Source of the DNA: Ustilaginoidea virens
Lineage: Eukaryota > Ascomycota > Sordariomycetes > Hypocreales > Clavicipitaceae
Length of the DNA: 64,000 nucleotides
Direction of reading: 5' to 3'
Assembly (NCBI RefSeq): GCF_000687475.1
Contig: NC_057316.1
Location: 1,798,001 to 1,862,000 of the forward strand
In this document: positions 48,227-60,000 of the stretch, in pieces
How the letters are laid out: each line of letters begins with the position of its first letter
Position numbering within the stretch: position 1 is the first letter of the stretch
Made by a program: the position numbers and the translations under genes
Notes under the pieces: generated by a model
Told to the model about the DNA's origin: nothing
Databases searched by the model: none
What the model saw: the letters and a program-made list of their open reading frames with translations, nothing else

Positions 48227-50258
48227 ATGGAACCGCCCCCGACGAAGCCATCGTCACATAACCTCTTTGAGGTGTACTTGCGACTCCGTCCTCCGCCTCC
48301 CGGCGCCGCGCAAACTGACCGCATCTTGAACGTCGAGCAGCAGCCAGACGACGACGAGTCTTCGCACCCATCGCACATTACCCTGAATCCTCCGACGGAT
48401 CGACGGCGTGCCATTGAAAAGTTCGCCTTCACCAAGGTTTTCGGCGATGAAGCGACGCAGTTGGATGTTTTCCATTGCACCCAGATTGCTTCTCTGGCCG
48501 AGGGCGTTTTGGCGCCTCAGGGCGGCCAAGGCACGGATGCCGTGATTGCTACACTTGGGGTTACGGGCTCGGGAAAGGTACGTCCCCCCGGTTATCCTCA
48601 ACAAAATTCAAGTCTGACAGGCGGGTTGCCATCTCCTGTAGACGCACACGATACTGGGGTCCAAGTCCCAGCGCGGCCTCACTCAGCTAGCACTCGACGT
48701 GGTCTTCAGGTCCATCTGCCCCAACATGCTGGATGCATCGTCGCTGCCGACCGTCATCGACTCGCTTCAGGCGTGCGATCCCTCCGAGTCCATCCTGCTC
48801 GCTGCGCAGAGCTTCCTGGACTCGACGTTCGCCGACGCTCCTGGCCATTCCAGGGCGCCGTCGCGCGCTGCTACACCCATGGCTGTACGACCATCCACCC
48901 TGCCATCCTCCCTCGCTGCCTGCAGTCGCTCCCCGACACCACCATCCATGCCTTGCACATTCCCAAGCTCAGCGACGGCAAGCCCGAAAAGTGTCAGGCT
49001 TGTCAGCGAGACGGAGCAGAACCGCTTGTTGAGAGAGCAGTAGGACAGGCTCAACCGACCGAGCGCCGTGTCACCGTCCGAGGCTGATTACCCAGCCCCT
49101 CATGCGACCCTAGCACCAGTCCCCAAGCGGGTGAAATCGAGACACTTCATGTCCCTGACCGCAGCCTGCCGTGAGAAGAACGCTGCTAAACAACGTGCAA
49201 AGGGCGATTATAGCATCCTGTCTCCCGCGCCTCGACGAAACCTGGCGCGACCGTCTGCTCTGCCTCAACTACCCGACATCAGCCGAGTCAACATTTCGTG
49301 CGATGCGTCTGCGGAATACGCCGTCGTCGTCTCCATGTACGAAGTCCACAATGACCGGATCTACGACCTCTTGACGCCCGCGGCCAAGTCTGCCGCCACC
49401 AAGGAGTTCCGTCGCCGACCTTTGCTTTTCAAATCGACCGAGCTGTCGCCGGACCGCAAGGTTGTTGCCGGGCTGCGCAAGGTGGTCTGCACGACGTTCA
49501 AGGATGCCATGATGGTGCTGGAGGCCGGCCTCCTCGAGCGCCGTGTTGCGGGGACCGGTAGCAACAGCGCATCCAGCAGAAGCCACGGATTCTTTTGCTT
49601 CGAGGTGAAGAAACGAACCCGCAGCCGGAGGCCGGGCCCCTGGAGCGGCAGCAAGTTGACCATTGTCGACCTGGCGGGCAGTGAGCGCGCTCGCGAGGCC
49701 AAGACGCAAGGCGCCACCTTGGTTGAGGCGGGCAAGATCAACGAGAGCCTGATGTACCTGGGGCAATGCCTCCAGACACAAAGCGAATCATCCACATGCA
49801 GCAAGGTATGTCAATGACGGGCGGAAGCTTGTGCTTCTTTCCTTGGCCGCCGACAGCCAGGAGTCGTCAAATCCACTAACCTTGGCCATGACATCTTTTT
49901 TTTCCTTTTCTTTTCCCGCACAGCCGAATGTCGTTCCCTACCGCCAATGTAAACTCACAGAGCTCTTGTTCTCCAACTCGTTCCCGTCCGCATCCTCAAC
50001 CGGCCAGCCTCAGGCGCCGCGGCGCAATCCGCAGCGAGGCGTCATGATTGTAACGGCTGATCCCAGAGGCGACTTCAACGCGACGTCTCAGATCCTGCGA
50101 TACAGCGCCCTGGCGCGCGAGGTCACTGTTCCTCGCATCCCATCCATCACCGCCACGATACTGGCGCAAGCGGCGGCACCGCCCACCAGCCATCCCCGCC
50201 CAGTCAGCCCGGCGCAGCAGCACCGCCCCCGGCCGTTCATGCCGCCCGGGGCGACGTG

Positions 50259-50290
<32 letters not shown>

Positions 50291-51003
50291 ATCGCAACTA
50301 CACCCCGCCCGCGGACATGGACGGCCGCGCCACCATGGAGATTGCCGCGCTGGAAATCGCCCGCATGAGCGACGAGATTGACCAGCTGCGGGCCGAGGTC
50401 GACGAGCAGCTCGAGGCGCGCATGACGGCCCAGGCCCACCTGCTCAGCATGGAAGACCGCATGCTCGACCTCGAGGCCGCCATCCGCGACGACTGCGCCG
50501 CCGAGTTTGAGCAGCGGCTGACGCTCGAGCTGGCGCGCTTCAAGGCCTCCCTGGCGCTGGAGCAGGAGCGCAGCGAGGAGCACTGGGACCGCAAAGTGGA
50601 CATACTGGAGCGCGGCCTGGGGCCCGGCAACCAGGCGGGCAGCGAGGGCGACAAGGAGAACGTCCTGGTCGAGGACCTCACCCAGGAGGTGGAGCGTCTG
50701 CGGCGGGAAAACGCCGTTCTCAAGCGCGAGCTGGCCGGCCGCAGCCCGACCAAGCGCAAGCCCCTGGAGGAGCGGGAGGACTACTCGCCGCCAGCGAGGA
50801 CGGGGACGTTGACCGCGTCGTCCTCCAAGGGCGAGGGGGTCGCCAACCTGGGCCGCCGGCTGGAGCGCATGAGAGTCGGCACCGACGGCGCGAGAACGCC
50901 CAGCGCGGCGGCCAGCGCGGCGTCCAGCGGCGGCAGCCCGAAGAAGATGCGCAGACTGGCCAGCGCCAAGCGGTGGGAGCAGCCGGGCGACGAGCCGCAG
51001 TGA
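48227..51003 (+). CDS. Kinesin motor protein with an in-frame TAG
   Basis: Microtubule motor with an N-terminal motor domain, possibly kinesin-6-like. Exons: 48227-48577, 48642-49805 and 49924-51003 (865 codons with the internal stop). Motor motifs are intact: LFEVYLRLRPPP near 13, P-loop GVTGSGKT (111-118, at the first junction), switch I NSASSRSH near 427, switch II DLAGSER near 460, and VPYRQCKLTELL. A large insertion separates the P-loop from YAVVVSMYEVHNDRIYDLL, as in kinesin-6 members. A coiled coil follows (about 590-720), then a basic Ser-rich tail. Odd: TAG at 49041-49043 (codon 251) interrupts this insertion, with coding continuing in the same frame on both sides. It could be a nonsense mutation, a sequence error, or an unrecognised small intron, so the gene may be broken. 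A Ser run from TCG repeats lies near 50261-50290. Confidence 0.85.
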
Positions 51004-51576
51004 CGGCGGTGGCATCGCGTCCAACCAACGTCGCGTCCCGGCTTGCTCGGATGAATGACGATGCTTTTTAAGGGAATGCGGCAGGCGCGAAAGGTGCCGG
51101 ATGCTTTTTTTTGGAGGAATGTGTCTTTCTTTCTTCTTTCCTCTTCTAATTTCTTCTCCTTCTTGGACAAATACCCCCTGATAGACGCGGGTAAAATGAA
51201 CTTTTCGCCATTTGGGTACAATGTCAACCATGGTGTCGGTCGTGTTTTGGCTGCCTGGCGGGCTGTCGTGTCGTGTCGTGTCGTGTCGTCCGTGGCGGAT
51301 TCGGCTTGGTGTTTGTGTGCGTGGACAGCACGGGGATCCCTGGTCGGGGGCTGCTCGAGCATCTGCGTGGCTAGTTGAGTCTTGATGGTGAATCTGCTTT
51401 GCATTTGTGCTTGGATAGCAGCTATTTCCTGGTCGGGCTTTGCTCGAGCATCTGCTGAGTAGTGGCTATATGAGTCTCGACGTCGAATCACAGCATATTC
51501 CTCCCTCTCCATTTAACCCCCCCCGTCGGATCCCCCGTCGAATCCTCCTCACGCATCTACCTGCTGCACCCGCCCT
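51004..51576. other. Convergent intergenic region
   Basis: The 3' flanks of the kinesin (plus) and the unknown ExD/ExK-motif gene (minus). It has TGTCG repeats near 51266-51290 and a nearby duplicated TGCTCGAGCATCTG segment (51350-51363 and 51440-51453). No gene is seen. Confidence 0.6.
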
Positions 51577-52932
51577 CTACGCTGCTGCCTCCTCCTCCCC
51601 ATCCTCCCCATCCTCACCCAGCCACGCCGCCCAGCGTCCTCTCACCGGACCGGAGAAAAGCCCCCCCGCGCCAGGGGCTCGCTTGCGTATCTCTAGCGAC
51701 CCCCCCTCCTGCCGCACAATCTCGAGCTCATCGCCCCGATGGCTCTGCGCCGTCCCGATGATGCGCTTCAGAAGCCCGAGGAAGCGGCCCAGCGCCGCCT
51801 GGTTCGCGGCTTCCCAGTCTCGCACTTTCTCCCGTGCATCCGTGACGCGGACGTCCGTGAAGAGGCCTCGCTCGTGAAAGGCGAGAATAAAGGTGGGGAC
51901 TTGGGACACCCAGAGGCGCGGCATCTGCTTCCCCAGCGTGTCCTCGTCGCCTTGCTTCTTCACGGAGCGTGTCTTGAGCTCGAAGATGCAGTCTTGCGGC
52001 ACGGCGGCGCCGGCGTCTGCTGCGCTGAGGACGCCCCAGGAGGCGCTGGCTTGGGCCCTCGGCCTCTCCCCTACGTGCCATTGCTCGAAATGCTCGAGGA
52101 CGTCGGTGTCGCCGCAGCTGAGGGGCGGCGCGCGGCCCGAGCCAATGTAGCCGTCGGCCTCGAACCGCACCATCAGATACAGCTCGCCAAATGCGTACCT
52201 GATGATGCGCTGGTGCGACAGCGAGTTCCTGACCTCGGGCTCCCAGGTGGTGTATGCTTCGGGGAACGAGTAGCCGTAGCCTCTCACGTCGGGAATCAGC
52301 GCTCTCGGCGACTCCTCCCTCCGGATGAGGTGGACAGTGCCCCCGACCATCTCGAGAAGCATGCGGAACGACTGGCGGGATCCCCACGAAAACCGAAGAA
52401 GGTTGCCCAGCGTGCTGCCGCACGCGAAAACGTCGACGGGGCAGGGGGCGTGGCGCATCTTCATGACCGACACGACGGCCGGCTCCATCGGATGCTCGGG
52501 ATAGCACGCGGCGTTACGGTCGCGGTAGTAGACCCCGGCATCCTGCTGAAGCGGGCTGGGTGTCTCGGGAGGAGTCCACAGCGGAGGCTTTCCTGGCAGG
52601 AAGCATCAGCCAGGGGGTTCTTTTGCAGGATGTTGGGATGGGGAGGGGGCGCTCGAGGGCTCACCGGGAATGATAATCTTGGGACGATCCTCATCGAGCC
52701 AATTGTATGATGCGACGAGCTCCGTGCCGCTGATCCCGAGATAATGCGAGGGCTCGGCCTCGTCGTCGGCCTCGTCGTCGAGCATGTCCTCCGTCGAAAT
52801 GGCTTCGACGAGAGCTCCAAACGGAGCGGAGGGCGCTGGAACGGGATCGGAGCTTCGCCACGGGCACCCGGCAGGTCTGGTTCCCGTCCCCCCCCTGAGG
52901 GATCTTGGCTGCCGAAAGAAGGTTTGGGACAT
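51577..52932 (-). CDS. Uncharacterised fungal protein, possible PD-(D/E)XK fold
   Basis: Two exons: 52932-52665 and 52592-51577, giving 427 residues. The intron is GTGAGC..GCCAG and joins PKIIIPG to KPPLWTPPETP in frame. Conserved-looking blocks are YYRDRNAACYPEHPMEPAV, DVFACGSTLGNLLRF, GYGYSFPEAYTTWE, RFEADGYI, IFELKTRSV and LWVSQVPTFILAFHERGLF. I recall proteins with these blocks being labelled geranylgeranyl pyrophosphate synthetase in fungal annotations. No prenyltransferase DDxxD site is present, so that label looks wrong. Instead, an E-x-D (FEAD) followed by E-x-K (FELKT) and a Trp-containing helix resembles the metal site of Rai1/DXO decapping exonucleases. That reading is inference from a few residues. 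The acidic N-terminus (EDMLDDEADDEAE) is probably disordered. Confidence 0.8.
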
Positions 52933-54032
52933 GTCCGAATAACTTGGGAGGAAAAAAAACTTGAAAAGTACTCTCTAACCACTTTTCTGTTTATACGCTG
53001 GCGGTTGCTGGCACCACTTGTTTATTCCAACGCTGGGATCTGGAAGAGATTGCATGCCCGATATATCAGCGACCAGTGCTTCTTTCCTCACAGGCCGTTT
53101 TGTCATTCACTGCGCTCTAGACGCTTCCATGTGTCGTTTGCTGCTGCAATTGTCCGCAGTGAAGACGGGGGGGAACGAGGATCGCAGTGAATGATTCAAC
53201 CTGGCTTCTCGAGTCAAGCAGGGCTTTCCAAAGAGGTGCTTTGAGAACAAGAGCAGCCAGGTTTGAACAGGCCCTGGTCGGGGGCCGAAGCCATGACTTC
53301 GTTAATTAGTTGTTGTTATAGCTGGCGAGCCTTGTCGGTGAGAGCAGAGATTGTAGATGCCGTCCGACACGTAGGCATGCGGCTGAAGTGGTGAAGAAGG
53401 TGCAGCGCGAGATGATGCATCTCGACGGATGAGGCATCCCGACAAATGATGCATCCCAACAGATGAAGCATTCCGACAGATGATGCATCCTGACAGATGA
53501 TGCATCTCGACAGATGAGGCATCCAAGCTGCATGGGCTGCGCGTGAATCAAACCAGCAAGCTGCTCACGTCTCGTTCATCGGAGCCCATCATGGTCACCG
53601 TTTGCAACGACCGACGTGTGGCAGTCCTCCAGGACAGGCAAGAGAGGCCATGGTCCGACCAATTCATAGGCCACGGAGCACAGGCGGAACCAGGCCAAGC
53701 CGCCTAGAGTCCTCCCAAGCTCATCATCTGCATTCGTGCTTCACAGCTCCTGGTAGATTGACGATTGCCATGCAATTGGTCCCTGATATGCGCAAGCAGA
53801 CTTCCCCTATCCCGCTGCAATTACCTCCGTTCTCAACCCTCTCATCCCGTTGGCGCGGCATGAAAATGAGTCTCCGCGCCGGAATTCATAGACGCTTCCG
53901 TGGAAGAAGACTTAAGAGCACCAGCATTCCCCGTCTCCTGAGCCACGCGTGCTCTTCACCATCTTTACCTGCTGCCAGCTCCCGTCGTCCTTTACAGGCA
54001 AATAGCGCATTTTCGTCTCACTGGTCTTCGAA
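52933..54032. other. Divergent intergenic region with a 17-bp minisatellite
   Basis: Lies between the ExD/ExK-motif gene (minus) and the helicase/AAA gene (plus). It contains the 17-bp repeat at 53411-53524. No gene is recognised. The last few hundred bases are probably the promoter and leader of the helicase gene. Confidence 0.6.
53411..53524. repeat. 17-bp minisatellite
   Basis: Six full copies and one partial copy of a unit like GATGATGCATCTCGACA in perfect 17-bp register, with scattered C/T, G/A and A/T differences between copies. There are no spacers, so it is not CRISPR-like. Confidence 0.9.
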
Positions 54033-57000
54033 ATGGCGTCGTCGGGGGACCTATTCTCAGGGCGAGGGAAGAAGCTGTATGCCCTTTTCAACAATTTCCT
54101 CAAGGGGACATCTCCTGTCAAGAACAATCAAGATGCAGAGCATTTTCTCGAGGCTACGGACATGATCTGCCGACACAAAACGCCGGGAATCTACGTTGAG
54201 TCTGTCGTGTCGAGCGCCAGGGGGATCGAGGTGTTGAGCGGCGTCGTGCGCAGCGACCTGGGGCCGAGCTTTCTCGCAAAGGTGATGAAGCTTCTGGTCA
54301 AGCACCTTGCCGACCCGCTGGTGAAGAACATGAACAACGGCGGTTTCCTGCAGTCCCTGCTGGTTGCGATTCTGCATCCTCCGGCGTTCTGGTCAGCCCT
54401 CCTGAAGCATCACCAGGCCTCGGGTTTTGCGCTTGATGACGCCGAGACATTCGCCTGGCTGTGCTTGGAGATTGTCTCAACCAAGTGCCCCGAACTCGAG
54501 ACGCCCTTCGGGGACGTGGTGGCTCTGATGGATCGCAAAGCCCTCCTTCAGTCCACCTTGCACCCGGTGAGGCAGGTGGCATATAGAATCGAAAAAGTCC
54601 TTAGTCTGCACTCTGTCGCCGCCGTCGTCAACGTAGATCATGGCCCTGGGGGCCGCCACGACAACGACTTTTCCGACTTTCGCGCCATTTCTCTCTTCCC
54701 CACCGCGGATGAGATTCGCTGCAAAGAAATCCCGTTTCTGCAGCGGTTCGATGACGTTTTTGACGGTCCGCGGGAATCTCGGGCCGCAGACTACCTGTCT
54801 TGGCTGTTTAGGCTGCTCAGAGAAGACATGCTTGCCGAAATGAGAGAGGATCTTGCCGTTGCATGGGGCCAGAAGACAGCTCGACGGAAACCTTTTTGGC
54901 TTGGCGGGCTCAGCCTCTTGGGTTTTGGCGAAGACAGTGGCCGCCGCCACGACCCGCTGGTCCTCAGGCTCAAATGTCGTGACGGCATCGTGTTTCCAAG
55001 GCTGGTAGGTCGGCAGAGCAGGAAGAAGTTTCTGGAAGACTCCAAGTCCTTCATGAGACACAAAGCAACGGGCGTGATTTGCCGCGGAGACGACATCGTT
55101 GCGTTTGGCAGCGTGGTTCGCAACATCGACTTGCTGCTTACGCAGCCTCCCACTATCCTCATCAAGCTCGCGGACGTGGGGGCAATGCAAAAGACAATAG
55201 ACTCGCTTCTCAAGGAGGCAACGTGCGACGAACTCCGCTTCTTCGTTGTAAATACAGCTACCTTTGCCTACGAGCCCATTCTGCAGCGGCTCAAAGAGAT
55301 TATCGAAATCCCGCTTGAAGACGCGCTCTTGCAGCCGGAATCAGCCACTACTCGAGACGAACCACCCGCGAGTCTGGCACCGCTGCTGCGGAAGCTTGAA
55401 AGGGGGCTCGAGGAGGCAAAAGAAGTTGACTTGACGTCAATCGCCAAAGTTGGCAAGCCTGTACGCATCTCAGGTGCGCAGCTGGAGTGCCTCATCAATG
55501 GCTTGCAAAGCCGCGTCGGGCAAATACAAGGTCCCCCAGGTACCGGAAAGTCATTCATCGGGGCCTTGATATTGATCATCATCCTCAATTTCACCGACTA
55601 TCGAGTTCTGGTGCTGAGTTATACCAACCACGCCCTTGACCAATTTCTCGAAGAGCTCATGGATTTCGGGGTATCAACAAATGACATTGTGCGACTGGGT
55701 TCCAAGTCCACGCCGAAAACCGACGCACTCCGGCTAGACAATCAATTCAAAAATAAAGAGTATCGATTCTCCATCGGGGTCCATGCCATGATTAAAAAGC
55801 TCAAGGCGCAAGACGCCGATGTGAAGGGCAAGCTTGCTGCCGTGGGTGCCAAACTGGCGGCTGCAGGGATAGACCCAGAGGACCTGCTTGCGATGCTGGA
55901 GCTTTCCGGAGACGATGGGCCGCTTTTCTGGACCGCATTTCAAGTTCCAATCCAAGAGGATGGGTTCCGCGTAGTGGGCAAGAACAACAAGCCAATGGAA
56001 CCCGGCGAGATTCTGGACATATGGATTCGCGGTGACACCTCGCCGACGGTCCAGGCCCTGGTAGACATGATGGATCCGCAATGCCACCGAATATGGGAAA
56101 TGCCGGTCTCTTCACGATCGGATCTCGTGGCTCAGTGGTGCTCCAAGTTGAGGAGAGATCAGATGGATGAATATTGCGACCTTGCGCGATTGGCGACCAA
56201 GATTCAGCAGCAAATCGACAGTCTCTTCGACGAAACAAAGCGAAAAGTTTTTCGAAGCAAAAGGGTCATCGGATGCACGACTACGGCCGCGGCCATGTAC
56301 CAATCCATCCTGGCTTCAGCCGAGCCTGATTTGGTTCTGGTCGAAGAAGCGGGAGAAATTCTGGAAGCACACATCGTTACTGCCCTCGGCCCGTCAGTCA
56401 AGAAGCTTGTGCTTATAGGTGATCATAAGCAGCTTCGCCCGAAAGTCAACAGTTACGACCTGACCGTCGAAAAGGGCGACGGGTACAATCTCAACGTGTC
56501 TCTTTTCGAGAGGCTGATACAGCAAGGCCATGCATATACTACCCTTCGGGAGCAGCATCGAAGCCACCCCGACATTTCGCACTTTACGCGTCGGCTTGCT
56601 TACGAGCATCTCCAAGACCATCCGAAAACCTCGGAGAGGCAGAAAATTAGGGGTCTGAAGGGAAGGGTCATCTTCGTCCATCATGAGCATCAAGAAGACA
56701 AGCTTTCTGATGGAGGCGAGAGCGCAAGGGGGGAATCCAAGAAGAATCTGTTCGAGGCTAAAATGGTTCTCAAAACGGTCAGATACCTTGGCCAGCAAGG
56801 GTATAAGTCTAAGAACATGGTGGTCCTGACCCCGTACTTGGGTCAGCTGTCACTGCTGAAAAGCCAGCTCAGCACTACACATGATCCTTGGCTTGATGAC
56901 CTGGACTCCAACAATCTGGTGCAAGCCGGATTGATGACTGAGGCGACTGCTCAACTGAACAAAGAGCCGCTGCGGCTGTCTACGATTGGTTTGTTGCCAG

Positions 57001-60000
57001 AACTTCCATGACCGCGGAGGGTGAAATGCTAACTTTTGTAGATAATTACCAAGGCGAGGAGAGCGATATTGTCATCGCATCGTTGACCAGAAGCAACGAT
57101 TCCGGAGATATTGGTTTCATGGCCGCGCGGGAGCGGCTGGTAGTCCTCGTTTCAAGAGCGAGGGAGGGCATCGTGCTCTTTGGGAATATGAACACCTTCA
57201 TAAAGAGCAAGAAAGGCGGTCCGTTATGGCTGGATTTCTTCCAAGCGTTGAAGGAGAAGGGTTGTTTATTTGACGGCGTGCCTGTGTATTGTCCGCGCCA
57301 CCCCAACCGGACCGCGCTCCTGAAATCAGAAGCGGATTTTGACCGGCATTGTCCAGATGGAGGGTGTTCACAGCCGTGGTAGGTCATCTCATCACCTCAT
57401 GCAATGGTTCGTTTCGCGCGCAAAAGTTCTAACTTTTTGTAGTGGCACGTTGCTCAGCTGCGGAAAGCATACTTGCACGCGCAAATGTCATCAAGTAAAG
57501 GACCACTCCAAAGTACCCTGCCACGTAAAGATACAAAAGACCTGTGAAAGAGGCCACAAGTCGAATGTCATCTGCTCGGCAACCGATGAGGGCTGTGGAC
57601 AATGTGCTCGCGAGGACGAGAAGACTCGCCGACGTGCGGCGCAAGACTTAGAATTGGAGACATTGAGACATGAGAGGCAAGCCGCATATGCTCGCCAGCT
57701 TGATAAAATCGATGATGATATTGATCATTGTGAGCGCGTCATGGCGTACGAAAGTGAAGACGAAAGGCAGCGCAAGCAGATTGAGGACAAGAAGGCCAAG
57801 CTTAAGGGTCTTCAAGAAACCCAGAAAAGGCGTCGAGTGGCCGAAAGTTTGAAGAAGGAACAATTGCCAGCGAAGCAGTCCATGGAAGGAAGTGCCAAGG
57901 ATTCAAGTTCCAGGAGTCCGGCTCAGCAAGAATGGGAGGCCATCAGGTCGCCAGGAGATCTCGTCAACGACGCCCTGGACAAGCTCATGGACTTGATTGG
58001 TCTCGAATCTGTCAAGGAGGAGTTTCTAGCCGTCAAATCCAACATCGATACCAAGATACGACAAGGTGTATCGTTGTCGGAGGAAAGGTTGAGCTGCTCA
58101 TTATTGGGCAATCCGGGAACTGGTAGGTACTGATGTAAAGCATTGTTCAAGTGCATGCATTGCTAACTCGCAAAAACCCCCGTAGGAAAAACAACGGTTG
58201 CCCGACTGTGGGGAGAATTTCTCGCGTGCACGGGAGTTCTCCCGGGAAATGCCTTTCAGGAAACCACGGGGTCCAAACTGGCAAACATGGGCGTCTCTGG
58301 CTGCGAAAAGCTGTTGGAGGATCTCAAGAACAACAAAGGGGGCGTGCTCTTCATAGACGAGGCTTATCAGCTATCGTCGGGAAATAATCCCCAAGGCAAA
58401 GCAGTCTTGGATTACCTCCTTGCCGAGGTAGAAAACCTCCGAGGCAAAGTATCATTCATTGTCGCGGGCTATAGAGAGCAGATGGAAACGTTCTTTGCTC
58501 ACAACCCCGGGTTTCCCAGTCGGTTCCCCATTGAAATGCGATTCAATGACTATTCGGATGACGAACTGCTCCAGATTCTCCAACGGCAGGTTGAGCGACG
58601 ATTCCAAGGCAGAATGAATGTCGAAGGCGGGCCGGACGGCCAGTACTTCCGAATAGCAGCTCGGCGAATCGGTCGCGGTCGAGGCAAAGAAGGTTTTGGC
58701 AATGCGCGTGCTGTCGAAAATGCCCTGGCACAAATGGAGAAGAGGCAATCAAAACGGTTGCGCCAAGAACGGCTATCCGGTGGCACGCCTGACGACAACC
58801 ACCTCACCAAGGAAGACATCATCGGTCCGGAGCCCTCTGCGACGTTAAGCAAGTGCGAGGCGTGGCAAGCGCTGAACGACATGATTGGTCTTGACGAAGT
58901 GAAGCAACAAGTCAAAATTCTTCTCGACTCACTGACAACGAATTACCAAAGAGAGCTCAGAGACGAACCTCTTATGACTTTCTCTCTTAATCGTGTGTTC
59001 ATCGGCTCTCCCGGGACTGGGAAAACGACAGTGGCCAAGCTATATGGCCAGATACTAGCGTTATTGGGCATGTTGTCAAACGGCGAGGTAGTTGTCAAGA
59101 CGCCAGCCGACTTTATTGGATCCGTGTTGGGACAGTCCGAGGCACTGACCAAAGGCATTCTGGCCTCCACGGTAGGCAAGGTGCTCGTCATTGACGAGGC
59201 ATATGGGCTGCGAGGCGGCGGCGACGCCTCTGGCTCGTCTGTCGCTGATCCATATAGGACTGCCGTCGTGGATACCATCGTCGCTGAGGTTCAAAACGTG
59301 CCTGGCGAAGACAGATGCGTTATCCTTCTTGGATACAAGGACCAAATGGAAGAGATGTTTCAGAACGTCAACCCAGGGCTTAGCCGGCGCTTCGCTGCCG
59401 ACTCCCCATTTGTGTTCCAGGATTTTGATGACGACGCGCTGTTGCAGGTACTCAACCTGAAACTCAAGCACGGTGGATTCAGCGCGACGGAACAAGCCAA
59501 GAAAGTCGCCATAGAGATTCTCGTCCGGGAGCGTAACCGGCCGAATTTTGGTAATGGTGGCGCCGTTGACAACCTCTTGAGCAAAGCAAAGAGCGGCTAT
59601 CAAAAACGAGCATCTGCTGGGAAAGCGGAGGCAAATGTGCTGGAAGCCATCGATTTTGATGCAGACTTTGACCGCAGCAGCGCCACTGATATTGAGCGGC
59701 TTTTCGCAGGAGACATTGGGCGCGGAAAGATCGTAGCGTTGCTCAAGGGCATTCAGAATCGAGTGCGAGAACTGAGGGAGCTTAATATGGACCTCACTGA
59801 TGAAATCCCGTTCAACTTTCTCTTCCGAGGTCCCCCGGGAACAGGGAAAACGACGACGGCAAGAAAGATGGGCAAGGTGTACTATGACATGGGATTTCTC
59901 AGTGCGGCGCAAGTAGTGGAATGCTCAGCGACAGACTTGATCGGCCAGTACGTGGGTCAAACCGGCCCAAAGGTCCAACAGCTCTTGAACAAGGCGCTTG

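Noticed and set aside
48990..49043. Micro-intron removing the kinesin TAG
   Set aside because: The in-frame option needs a weak GTCAGG donor and has no branch site; the stretch reads as ordinary coding sequence.
53411..53524. CRISPR-like array
   Set aside because: Units are 17 bp and directly adjoining with no unique spacers; this is a eukaryotic minisatellite.
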